Below are positions 1 through 5,122 of a DNA stretch of 6,962 nucleotides, one piece after another (position 1 is the stretch's first letter; each line of letters begins with the position of its first letter). The notes under the pieces are model-generated. The model worked only from the letters and a program-made list of their open reading frames with translations. It searched no databases and had not been told where the DNA came from. Origin of the DNA: Clostridiales bacterium (GTDB lineage Bacteria; Bacillota; Sulfobacillia; UBA995; UBA9673); NCBI GenBank assembly GCA_003541445.1, contig DPMO01000086.1:1-6962 (forward strand), written 5' to 3'. The translations under genes and the position numbers were made by a program.

Positions 1-319
1 GAGCCAGGATGTAGCGCTTCTCACCGTCGGCGTAGTGAAGGAGGGCCAGACGTCCCGAGCGGTTAGGGTCGTACTCGATAGCGGCGACCTTGGCCGGGAC
101 GCCGTCCTTGTTCCGCTTGAAGTCCACGTCACGCAGGGCCCGGCGGTGGCCCCCTCCGCGGTGCCTGACCGTGATCCTGCCGTGGCTGTTCCGTCCGCCC
201 CACCTCTTCTTGCGGGAGACCAGGGCCTTCTCAGGCCGCTTCTTCGTGATCTCCTCGAAGGTGGAGACGGTCATGCCCCGCCGCCCTGGCGAAGTCGGTT
301 TGTATTTCTTGATAGGCAC
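1..319 (-). CDS. rplB: 50S ribosomal protein L2, N-terminal part (truncated by window edge)
   Basis: L2 binds 23S rRNA and is needed for subunit association and the peptidyl transferase centre. Only the first 106 codons are here; the rest lies beyond base 1. The translation opens with [20 protein letters not shown], the classic L2 start, and continues through the basic N-terminal segment and the [14 protein letters not shown] motif (about residues 47-60) into the oligonucleotide-binding-like RNA-binding domain. The start is GTG at 317-319, preceded by a GGAGGAG ribosome binding site (330-336) with 10 nt spacing. A TTG a few bases upstream is out of frame. It follows rplW after an unusually long GC-rich spacer of 108 nt. 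Identity is certain from sequence; the family role is established knowledge. Confidence 0.97.
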   Translation of the reverse strand, partial: MPIKKYKPTSPGRRGMTVSTFEEITKKRPEKALVSRKKRWGGRNSHGRITVRHRGGGHRRALRDVDFKRNKDGVPAKVAAIEYDPNRSGRLALLHYADGEKRYILA

Positions 320-427
320 TGGCGCTCAACTCCTCCAGAGACCCCGCCGGCGCCGACCTCAGCGCCGCCGGCCGGCCGTCCGGTGCCGCCGCCGACGCGA
401 CGGCCCGGCTCCGGCCCCGGGTCCCGG
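320..427 (-). other. GC-rich spacer between rplW and rplB
   Basis: This is a 108-nt non-coding gap inside the ribosomal operon. It is made almost entirely of G and C, with many GCCGGC- and GCGCC-type self-complementary words that can fold in several alternative ways. No single clean stem dominates and there is no T-tract, so I do not call a terminator. Near the rplB end it carries the GGAGGAG ribosome binding site. Nothing in it looks like a conserved small gene. Confidence 0.6.
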
Positions 428-718
428 TCAGCTCATATCCTCGAAGACCTTTATCCTCTCTCCCTCTTCGAGGGTGACGACAGCTTTCTTGTAGCTCGGC
501 CGCCTCCCGCGGAAGACGCCCATCCGGCGCATCTTGCCGAGCTGCCTGATGGTGTTGACGCTCCTCACCCTCACCCCGAAGGCCTCTTCCACAGCCCGCT
601 TGATCTGGTTCTTGTTGGCCCTGGGGTCGACCAGGAACGTGTACTTGTTCTCGGCCATCGCGGCTGTCGTCTTCTCCGTGACGACCGGGCGGATGAGGAT
701 GTCCGCGGCTCGCTTCAC
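428..718 (-). CDS. rplW: 50S ribosomal protein L23
   Basis: L23 binds domain III of 23S rRNA at the polypeptide exit and docks trigger factor and SRP. The 96-residue product has the normal family length. It begins (V/M)[20 protein letters not shown], the L23 signature, followed by [26 protein letters not shown] and the basic loop [24 protein letters not shown]. The start is GTG at 716-718, the first possible start before the conserved N-terminus. It overlaps the rplD stop in a 4-nt GTGA, so translation is probably coupled. A GAGGAGG site (729-735) inside the end of rplD lies 10 nt upstream. A longer open frame extends upstream but overlaps rplD and is not real protein. Confidence 0.97.
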   Translation of the reverse strand: MKRAADILIRPVVTEKTTAAMAENKYTFLVDPRANKNQIKRAVEEAFGVRVRSVNTIRQLGKMRRMGVFRGRRPSYKKAVVTLEEGERIKVFEDMS

Positions 719-1341
719 GATCCGAACACCTCCTCGACCCTTGCCACGGCGTCCCGGGTCATGAGGACCTTGGCGTGGCCCAGGAGGTCGTAGACGTTCA
801 GGTCCTCGGCCCGCCGGGTTTCGACCCCCGGTATGTTCCTGGCCGAGAGGACCAGGGTGCGGTCGGTCTCGGGAGTCACGATGAGGGCCGACCCCTTCAC
901 GTTGAGCTTCTCGAGTATCGAGACGACCTTCTTCGTCTTCGGCTCCTCCAGCCTTATGGTGTCGAGGACGAGCAGGCTCCCGTCCCTGACCTTGGCCGAG
1001 AGAGCCGAGGAGAGCGCCTTCCGACGCATCCGCTTCGGCAGGGCCTGGGTGTAGTCGCGCGGCTTCGGGCCGAAGGTGATGCCGCCTCCACGCCAGATGG
1101 GCGAGCGGATGCTGCCGGCGCGGGCGAGGCCGGTCCCCTTCTGTCTCCACGGCTTGCGGCCGCCGCCGCGGACTTCGGACCGCCCCTTGGTCGAGGCCGT
1201 CCCCCGGCGCTGCGCGGCCAGGTAGGCGGTCACCGCCTGGTGCATCAAGGCCTCGTTCACCTCTGCCCCGAACAAGGCGTCGCTCAGTTCGACCTCGCCG
1301 ACGACCTCGCCGTCGACGTTGTAGACGTCAACTCTGGGCAA
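715..1341 (-). CDS. rplD: 50S ribosomal protein L4
   Basis: L4 is an assembly-initiator protein of the large subunit that lines the exit tunnel; in some bacteria it also represses the S10 operon. The 208-residue product is full length. It starts [24 protein letters not shown], then has the long tunnel loop with the [27 protein letters not shown] motif (about residues 54-76) and ends in the conserved globular domain. The start is TTG at 1339-1341, fixed by homology because no ATG or GTG lies nearby in frame. The upstream GAAGGTG (1349-1355) overlaps the end of rplC and is well spaced; a GAGGAG directly abuts the TTG. Only 4 nt separate it from the rplC stop, and its own stop overlaps rplW. Confidence 0.97.
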   Translation of the reverse strand: MPRVDVYNVDGEVVGEVELSDALFGAEVNEALMHQAVTAYLAAQRRGTASTKGRSEVRGGGRKPWRQKGTGLARAGSIRSPIWRGGGITFGPKPRDYTQALPKRMRRKALSSALSAKVRDGSLLVLDTIRLEEPKTKKVVSILEKLNVKGSALIVTPETDRTLVLSARNIPGVETRRAEDLNVYDLLGHAKVLMTRDAVARVEEVFGS

Positions 1342-1345
1342 CTCC

Positions 1346-1987
1346 TCACACCTTCTTTCGCCGGGCCCCGGCCTGGTCGCGGACCACGACCAGACCGCCC
1401 CTCGGTCCCGGTACGGCGCCTTTGATCAGCAGGAGGTTCCTCTCGGGGTCGACGCCGACCACGGTCAGTCCGCGCACGGTGACCCTTTCGGCGCCCATGT
1501 GCCCCGGCAGCTTGCGCCCTTTGAACACCCGGGCCGCGTCACGTGACTGGAGGGAACCGGGGGCTCGGTGGTACTTGGAACCGTGGGCCATCGGCCCGCG
1601 CCTGAACCCGTGCCTCTTGATGCCCCCGGCGAAACCCTTCCCCTTGGACGTGCCCGTCACGCAAACGATGTCACCGGGCTGGAAGATGTCGGCCGAGATC
1701 GTCTGGCCGACCTCATAGGCCGAGCTGTCCTCCACGCGGATCTCACGGAGGACCTGGGCCGGCTTCACCTTGGCTTTGGCGAAATGCCCCTTGAGGGGTT
1801 TTGAGACCCGGTGTTCCGACTGCTCTCCCAGGCCGAGCTGGATGGCTTCGTAGCCGTCCTTCTCCCGGGTACGCCGCTGGACCACGACGCAGGGACCGGC
1901 CTGGACCACCGTCACCGGGACGGTATGCCCGTGCTCGTCGAAGAGCCGTGTCATGCCGACCTTGCGTCCGAGGATCCCCTTGGGCAT
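1346..1987 (-). CDS. rplC: 50S ribosomal protein L3
   Basis: L3 is a primary 23S rRNA-binding protein near the peptidyl transferase centre and an early assembly factor. The 213-residue product starts [20 protein letters not shown], as in bacterial L3, and carries the [30 protein letters not shown] region (about residues 111-140) and a C-terminal [23 protein letters not shown]. The start is ATG at 1985-1987 with a GGAGG site (1997-2001) 9 nt upstream; the open frame runs 19 codons further upstream but without support. In the central-extension tip the common GSIG-type sequence reads GSLQ followed by [18 protein letters not shown], a modest divergence. It follows rpsJ after a 71-nt gap with two hairpins and is almost contiguous with rplD. 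Confidence 0.96.
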   Translation of the reverse strand: MPKGILGRKVGMTRLFDEHGHTVPVTVVQAGPCVVVQRRTREKDGYEAIQLGLGEQSEHRVSKPLKGHFAKAKVKPAQVLREIRVEDSSAYEVGQTISADIFQPGDIVCVTGTSKGKGFAGGIKRHGFRRGPMAHGSKYHRAPGSLQSRDAARVFKGRKLPGHMGAERVTVRGLTVVGVDPERNLLLIKGAVPGPRGGLVVVRDQAGARRKKV

Positions 1988-2007
1988 GAAAACTTGCCTC
2001 CAATCAC

Positions 2008-2053
2008 GGGGACGCCGCAGGCGCCCCCCGCTCCGACCCGGCACCGGGTCGGA
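2008..2053 (-). other. Two consecutive stem-loops between rpsJ and rplC
   Basis: The 71-nt gap holds two strong inverted repeats. Read on the minus strand, the first (2032-2053) is a perfect 9-bp stem with a GTGC loop just after the rpsJ stop. The second (2008-2028) is a 9-bp stem, one pair a G-T wobble, with a TGC loop. The second ends 7 nt before the rplC ribosome binding site. Neither is followed by a T-tract, so they are not classic intrinsic terminators. They could pause or attenuate transcription, protect or direct mRNA processing, or bind a regulator; the sequence does not decide. Confidence 0.7.
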
Positions 2054-2058
2054 ACTCC

Positions 2059-2367
2059 TCAGAGCTTGATCTCGATGTCGACCCCGGCCGGCAGGTCCAG
2101 CCTCATGAGCGCGTCGACCGTCTTGGCCGTAGGCTCGACGATATCGATGAGGCGCTTGTGCGTCCTCATCTCGAACTGCTCCCTGATGTCCTTCTCGCCG
2201 TTCGGCGCCACCAGGATGGTGTAGACGCTCTTCTCCGTCGGAAGAGGAACCGGTCCCGAGACCTTGGCGCCGGTGCGCCGTGCCGTGTGCACGATCCGCT
2301 CAGCGGACTGGTCGAGTATCTTGTGGTCGAAGGCCCGCAGGCGGATGCGTATCTTCTGGCTCGTCAT
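2059..2367 (-). CDS. rpsJ: 30S ribosomal protein S10
   Basis: S10 sits in the 30S head and, with NusB, also forms part of the transcription antitermination complex. The 102-residue product is the usual length and starts [26 protein letters not shown], with the typical [26 protein letters not shown] stretch and the C-terminal [35 protein letters not shown]. The start is ATG at 2365-2367 with a G-rich AGGGGGG (2374-2380) 6 nt upstream as a rather poor ribosome binding site. It begins the S10 operon directly after tuf, 22 nt downstream of the tuf stop, so it probably shares the tuf transcript. No separate promoter is visible in the 22-nt gap, although one inside the end of tuf cannot be excluded. 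Confidence 0.97.
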   Translation of the reverse strand: MTSQKIRIRLRAFDHKILDQSAERIVHTARRTGAKVSGPVPLPTEKSVYTILVAPNGEKDIREQFEMRTHKRLIDIVEPTAKTVDALMRLDLPAGVDIEIKL

Positions 2368-2389
2368 GGCCTACCCCCCTGCCGTCCCC

Positions 2390-3592
2390 CTACTCGATGA
2401 TGGACGTGACGACTCCGGCGCCGACGGTCCGTCCGCCCTCACGGATGGCGAACCTGAGGCCTTCCTCGATGGCGATGGGGGTGATGAGCTCGACCTCCAT
2501 GTTCACGTTGTCGCCCGGCATCACCATCTCCACGTCCTCCGGCAGCTTGATGGTCCCCGTCACGTCCGTCGTCCGGAAGTAGAACTGCGGGCGATACCCG
2601 TTGAAGAACGGCGAGTGACGCCCACCCTCTTCCTTGGTCAGAACGTAGACCTGCGCCTTGTACTTCGTGTGCGGCTTGATCGAGCCGGGCTTCGCCAGGA
2701 CCTGCCCCCGCTCGACCTCGTCCTTGTCGATGCCGCGCAGGAGCACCCCGATGTTGTCCCCGGCTATCCCCTCGTCGAGGATCTTCCGGAACATCTCCAC
2801 CCCGGTCGCCACCGTCTTGCGCGGCTTGTCCATCAGCCCGACGATCTCGACCTCGTCCCCGACCTTCACCCGGCCGCGCTCTACCCGGCCCGTCGCCACC
2901 GTCCCGCGACCCGTGATGCTGAACACGTCCTCCACAGGCATCAGGAACGGCTTCTCCGTGTCGCGCTCCGGCGTCGGGATATACTCGTCAACCGCGTCCA
3001 TCAGCTCCAGGACCGACTTGCACCACTCGCACTCCGAACGGCCGCAGCCGCATTCCAGAGCCTTCAAAGCCGACCCCTTCACCACCGGAATCTCGTCGCC
3101 CGGGAACTCATACTTGCTCAAAAGCTCCCGCACCTCGAGCTCCACCAGCTCCAAAAGCTCCGGGTCGTCCACCATGTCCGTCTTGTTCATGTAGACCACC
3201 ATCGCCGGCACCCCGACCTGCCGCGCCAGAAGTATGTGCTCCCGCGTCTGCGGCATGGGCCCGTCAGCCGCCGACACCACCAGGATCGACCCGTCCATCT
3301 GCGCCGCCCCGGTGATCATGTTCTTCACGTAGTCCGCATGACCAGGACAGTCCACATGCGCGTAGTGCCGCTTGTCCGTCTCATACTCCACGTGCGCCGT
3401 GTTGATCGTGATCCCACGCTCACGCTCCTCAGGCGCCTTGTCGATCTCCTCGAACGGCACATACTCCGCCTGGTCCCTCTTCGACAGGATGAGCGTGATC
3501 GCCGACGTGAGCGTCGACTTCCCGTGGTCCACGTGACCGATCGTCCCGATGTTCACGTGCGGCTTCGTGCGCTCGAACTTCTTCTTGGCCAT
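2390..3592 (-). CDS. tuf: Elongation factor Tu
   Basis: EF-Tu is the GTPase that delivers aminoacyl-tRNA to the ribosomal A site. The 400-residue product is full length. GTPase motifs are all present: GHVDHGKS (19-26), GITI (60-63), DCPGH (81-85), NKTD (136-139, often NKCD elsewhere) and SAL (174-176). Domain 2 starts near residue 211 with the [16 protein letters not shown] segment and domain 3 ends [11 protein letters not shown]. Between the G5 motif and domain 2 there is a short Cys-rich insert with C181, C183, C188 and C191. The start is ATG at 3590-3592 with AAAGGAGG (GGAGG at 3604-3608) 11 nt upstream. It lies 173 nt after tRNA-Thr(GGT) and 22 nt before rpsJ. It is probably transcribed with the tRNAs from the promoter near 4214-4242. 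Codons end strongly in C or G, as expected for a very highly expressed gene. Confidence 0.98.
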   Translation of the reverse strand: MAKKKFERTKPHVNIGTIGHVDHGKSTLTSAITLILSKRDQAEYVPFEEIDKAPEERERGITINTAHVEYETDKRHYAHVDCPGHADYVKNMITGAAQMDGSILVVSAADGPMPQTREHILLARQVGVPAMVVYMNKTDMVDDPELLELVELEVRELLSKYEFPGDEIPVVKGSALKALECGCGRSECEWCKSVLELMDAVDEYIPTPERDTEKPFLMPVEDVFSITGRGTVATGRVERGRVKVGDEVEIVGLMDKPRKTVATGVEMFRKILDEGIAGDNIGVLLRGIDKDEVERGQVLAKPGSIKPHTKYKAQVYVLTKEEGGRHSPFFNGYRPQFYFRTTDVTGTIKLPEDVEMVMPGDNVNMEVELITPIAIEEGLRFAIREGGRTVGAGVVTSIIE

Positions 3593-3765
3593 ACCGAGGG
3601 ATGCCTCCTTTTGCTACCCTGTCCTAATTATGTCAGGGATGCAGGGCCTCTATGCTTTTCGCGCCCCTCCGGAGTAATCCTTCCCCCTGCCCGGTGCGGG
3701 CGCAGGCCCATACCGCTGACGGCTGTCCGGCCGAGGCCGGCCATGCGGAGTCGTCGATAAAGAAG
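3593..3765 (-). other. Leader between tRNA-Thr(GGT) and tuf with two hairpins
   Basis: This 173-nt non-coding stretch precedes tuf. It holds two GC-rich stem-loops: 3727-3740 (5-bp stem, 4-nt loop) and 3686-3706 (GCCCG/CGGGC stem with a 3-nt loop, extended by CCT/AGG across a 2-nt bulge). Neither is followed by a T-tract in the direction of transcription. A CATAAT sits upstream of tuf near 3626-3631 but has no matching -35 element, so I do not call a promoter. The tuf ribosome binding site lies at the left end. The only open frame here reads through the tRNA and is not a gene. Confidence 0.55.
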
Positions 3766-3840
3766 TGGAGCCACCGATGGGAATCGAACCCATGACCACC
3801 CGCTTACCATGCGGGGGCTCTACCCCTGAGCTACGGTGGC
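3766..3840 (-). tRNA. tRNA-Thr (anticodon GGT)
   Basis: The 75-nt gene folds into a full cloverleaf: acceptor GCCACCG/CGGTGGC, D stem GCTC/GAGC, anticodon stem CCCGC/GCGGG with loop ATGGTAA, and T arm ATGGG/CCCAT with loop TTCGATT. The anticodon GGT reads ACC and ACU. CCA is encoded (3766-3768). It is the last tRNA of the cluster and the one next to tuf, the same position as thrT before tufB in E. coli. Confidence 0.97.
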
Positions 3841-3854
3841 TCTGAATGCATTAA

Positions 3855-3883
3855 GACGGCACGGCCGCGATGGACGTGCCGTC
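3855..3883 (-). other. Stem-loop in the spacer between tRNA-fMet and tRNA-Thr(GGT)
   Basis: The spacer of 52 nt is much longer than the other two tRNA spacers (8 and 13 nt). It contains a perfect 9-bp stem (3855-3863 with 3875-3883, GACGGCACG/CGTGCCGTC) around an 11-nt loop. On the minus strand it is followed by TTAATG rather than a run of T. It may be a processing signal for tRNA maturation or a weak attenuator before the last tRNA and tuf. Confidence 0.6.
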
Positions 3884-3892
3884 CGGTTGTCT

Positions 3893-3969
3893 TGGTTGCG
3901 GGGGTGGGATTTGAACCCACGGCCTCCGGGTTATGAGCCCGACGAGCTACCTGACTGCTCCACCCCGCG
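3893..3969 (-). tRNA. Initiator tRNA-fMet (anticodon CAT)
   Basis: The 77-nt gene has anticodon CAT in loop CTCATAA. Two features mark it as the initiator rather than the elongator. Position 1 is C opposite A72, so the acceptor end is unpaired (CGCGGGG/CCCCGCA). The anticodon stem carries the three consecutive G-C pairs GGG/CCC next to the loop. The sequence closely resembles E. coli tRNA-fMet, including the GTAGCTCGTCGGG stretch. CCA is encoded (3893-3895). It lies 8 nt after tRNA-Tyr, in the position where E. coli has glyT. Confidence 0.96.
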
Positions 3970-3977
3970 GTATGAGG

Positions 3978-4063
3978 TGGTGGAGAGGGCTGGATTTGAA
4001 CCAGCGAAGGCGTCCGCCAGCAGATTTACAGTCTGCCCCCTTTGGCCACTTGGGTACCTCTCC
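3978..4063 (-). tRNA. tRNA-Tyr (anticodon GTA)
   Basis: The 86-nt gene is a class II tRNA with a long variable arm (TGGCGGACGCC region). It has acceptor stem GGAGAGG/CCTCTCC, anticodon stem GCAGA/TCTGC with loop CTGTAAA, T arm with loop TTCAAAT, discriminator A73 and encoded CCA (3978-3980). Anticodon GTA reads UAC and UAU. It lies 13 nt after tRNA-Thr(TGT) and 8 nt before tRNA-fMet, so all are surely one transcript. Confidence 0.97.
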
Positions 4064-4076
4064 ACTATTGGACAGC

Positions 4077-4152
4077 TGGAGCTGGCGATGGGACTCGAAC
4101 CCAAAACCTGCTGATTACAAGTCAGCCGCTCTGCCTGTTGAGCTACGCCAGC
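4077..4152 (-). tRNA. tRNA-Thr (anticodon TGT)
   Basis: The 76-nt gene has acceptor stem GCTGGCG/CGCCAGC, D stem GCTC/GAGC, anticodon stem GCTGA/TCAGC with loop CTTGTAA, T arm TGGG-TTCGAGT-CCCA and encoded CCA (4077-4079). Anticodon TGT reads ACA and ACG. With the GGT isoacceptor at the other end of the cluster, all threonine codons can be read. It is the first tRNA after the promoter, matching the thrU position in E. coli. Confidence 0.97.
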
Positions 4153-4180
4153 ACTGGGCTGGTACCTCTTTTTCAAGGTT

Positions 4181-4206
4181 CGACCGGCCGCTCCCCGCGC
4201 CGGTCG
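4181..4206 (-). other. Stem-loop at the predicted 5' end of the tRNA-tuf transcript
   Basis: A perfect 8-bp inverted repeat (CGACCGGC, 4181-4188, with GCCGGTCG, 4199-4206) encloses a 10-nt GC-rich loop. It starts almost exactly where the transcript from the 4214-4219 -10 box should begin (about 4207), and ends about 28 nt before the mature 5' end of tRNA-Thr(TGT). No T-run follows it, so it is unlikely to be a sigH terminator. It may shape processing or stability of the tRNA leader. Confidence 0.55.
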
Positions 4207-4213
4207 CTCACAC

Positions 4214-4242
4214 ATTATACGCGGTTTGGTCATGGGGGTCAA
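4214..4242 (-). promoter_or_regulatory. Housekeeping promoter for the tRNA-tuf operon
   Basis: On the minus strand a -35 box TTGACC (4237-4242) and a perfect -10 box TATAAT (4214-4219) are separated by 17 bp, the optimal sigma-70/sigma-A spacing. It lies in the 104-nt gap between the sigH stop and tRNA-Thr(TGT). A start near 4207 is predicted. No intrinsic terminator is visible between the tRNAs and tuf, so tuf and the S10 genes are probably served by it too, as in the E. coli thrU-tufB operon. Confidence 0.85.
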
Positions 4243-4256
4243 GGAAGCGCACCACC

Positions 4257-4964
4257 TCAGGCCAGAGCCTGGGACCGGTTCGCGCCGCCGCCCCTCACCG
4301 CGGAACGCCCGCCGGGCTCTCCGCGCCGTTCAAGATACTTCTCCAGCTTCCGCTTGACCCTCTGCAGGGCGTTGTCGATGGATTTGACATGCCTGTCCAG
4401 CTCATTGGCTATCTCCTGGTACGACTTGCCGTCGAGATAGGCCATCAGCACCCGCCACTCGAGGTCGCTCAGAATCTCGACCATCTTCTCCTCGATGTTC
4501 CCGAACTCTTCCCGGCTTATGATGAGTTCCTCCGGGTCGGTTATCTTGGTGCCGGAGATCACATCAAGAAGAGTACGGTCCGAATCCTCATCGTATATAG
4601 GCTTGTTCAGCGACACGTACGAGTTGAGCGGGATATGTTTCTGCCTCGTCGCCGTCTTGATGGCGGTTATGATCTGCCGCGTGATGCACAACTCCGCGAA
4701 GGCGCGGAAAGATGACAGCTTGTCGCTCCTGAAGTCGCGGATGGCCTTGTAGAGACCTATCATGCCCTCCTGGATTATGTCCTCACGGTCGGCGCCGATG
4801 AGAAAATAGGACCTCGCCTTGGCTCTGACGAAGTTGCGGTACTTGTTGATGAGGTACTCCTGGGCCAGCCTGTCACCCTCACGCGCGGTCTCCACTACGT
4901 CTTCGTCCGGCATGCCCTCGAAGATACTATAGTCTTCCCGCTGCGTGCGAGAGCTAAGAGCCAC
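4257..4964 (-). CDS. sigH: RNA polymerase sigma-H factor (Spo0H)
   Basis: SigH directs RNA polymerase to transition-state, competence and early sporulation promoters in Bacillota. The 235-residue product has sigma region 2 at about 25-105, with the near-invariant NKYRNFVRAKARSYFLIGADREDIIQEGMIGLYKAIRDF-type core and the ELCITRQIITAIKTATRQKHIPLNSY stretch. A sigma region 4 helix-turn-helix (SYQEIANELDRHVKSIDNALQRVKRKL) lies at about 181-207. I chose GTG at 4962-4964 because GGAGG (4973-4977) lies 8 nt upstream; a TTG five codons earlier (4977-4979) would consume that site. After the usual end (KYLERR) there is an extra Gly/Arg-rich tail of about 21 residues. A strong promoter lies at 5066-5094. 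It follows the VanW-like gene and precedes the tRNA-tuf block; SigH suggests, but does not prove, a sporulating lineage. Confidence 0.95.
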   Translation of the reverse strand: MALSSRTQREDYSIFEGMPDEDVVETAREGDRLAQEYLINKYRNFVRAKARSYFLIGADREDIIQEGMIGLYKAIRDFRSDKLSSFRAFAELCITRQIITAIKTATRQKHIPLNSYVSLNKPIYDEDSDRTLLDVISGTKITDPEELIISREEFGNIEEKMVEILSDLEWRVLMAYLDGKSYQEIANELDRHVKSIDNALQRVKRKLEKYLERRGEPGGRSAVRGGGANRSQALA

Positions 4965-5065
4965 AGACTTCGCCTCCAAGCCTTGTACACGGAAAAGGGA
5001 TTTGAGGTGGGATCCTAACCTGGCCTAGTCAAGCTGGCTGCGGCAGTCTGGCTGATTGTGTCACC

Positions 5066-5094
5066 ATTATAGAAACGCATCTTGGACAAGTCAA
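5066..5094 (-). promoter_or_regulatory. Housekeeping promoter upstream of sigH
   Basis: On the minus strand TTGACT (5089-5094) and a perfect TATAAT (5066-5071) are separated by 17 bp. The predicted start near 5059 gives a leader of about 95 nt before the sigH GTG. It lies in the gap after the VanW-like gene, so sigH can be transcribed independently of rlmB. A second TTGACT-like word occurs in the leader near 5026-5031 but has no -10 partner. Confidence 0.85.
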
Positions 5095-5122
5095 GACATG
5101 CCTGCCGGCCGCCGGGACATCT

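Noticed and set aside
35..793. A 252-residue plus-strand open frame across rplB, rplW and the start of the rplD overlap.
   Set aside because: It crosses three well-supported minus-strand ribosomal genes and their spacer; its Pro/Arg/Asp-rich composition is typical of a GC-rich antisense frame.
428..1150. A 240-residue version of the rplW frame starting far upstream.
   Set aside because: The extra N-terminal part overlaps rplD in another frame and has no L23 similarity; the conserved L23 start is at 718.
2264..3760. A 498-residue open frame on the plus strand opposite tuf.
   Set aside because: It is exactly antisense to the rpsJ start and tuf, is rich in His, Arg, Leu and Pro, and has no recognisable domain. 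It is the expected by-product of strong GC codon bias.
3628..3810. A 60-residue minus-strand frame running from tRNA-Thr(GGT) into the tuf leader.
   Set aside because: It starts inside a tRNA, has no ribosome binding site and ends in the untranslated leader.
3836..4114. Plus-strand open frames over the tRNA cluster with WDLNPRPPGYEPDELPDCSTP-like translations.
   Set aside because: This kind of peptide is a well-known spurious translation of tRNA genes on the opposite strand; four complete cloverleaves occupy the stretch.
4181..4206. The hairpin as an intrinsic terminator for sigH.
   Set aside because: It lies downstream of the tRNA promoter, about at its start site, and no T-run follows it on the minus strand.
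4965..4979. TTG at 4977-4979 as the sigH start.
   Set aside because: GGAGG directly follows this TTG and is ideally placed for the GTG at 4962-4964.
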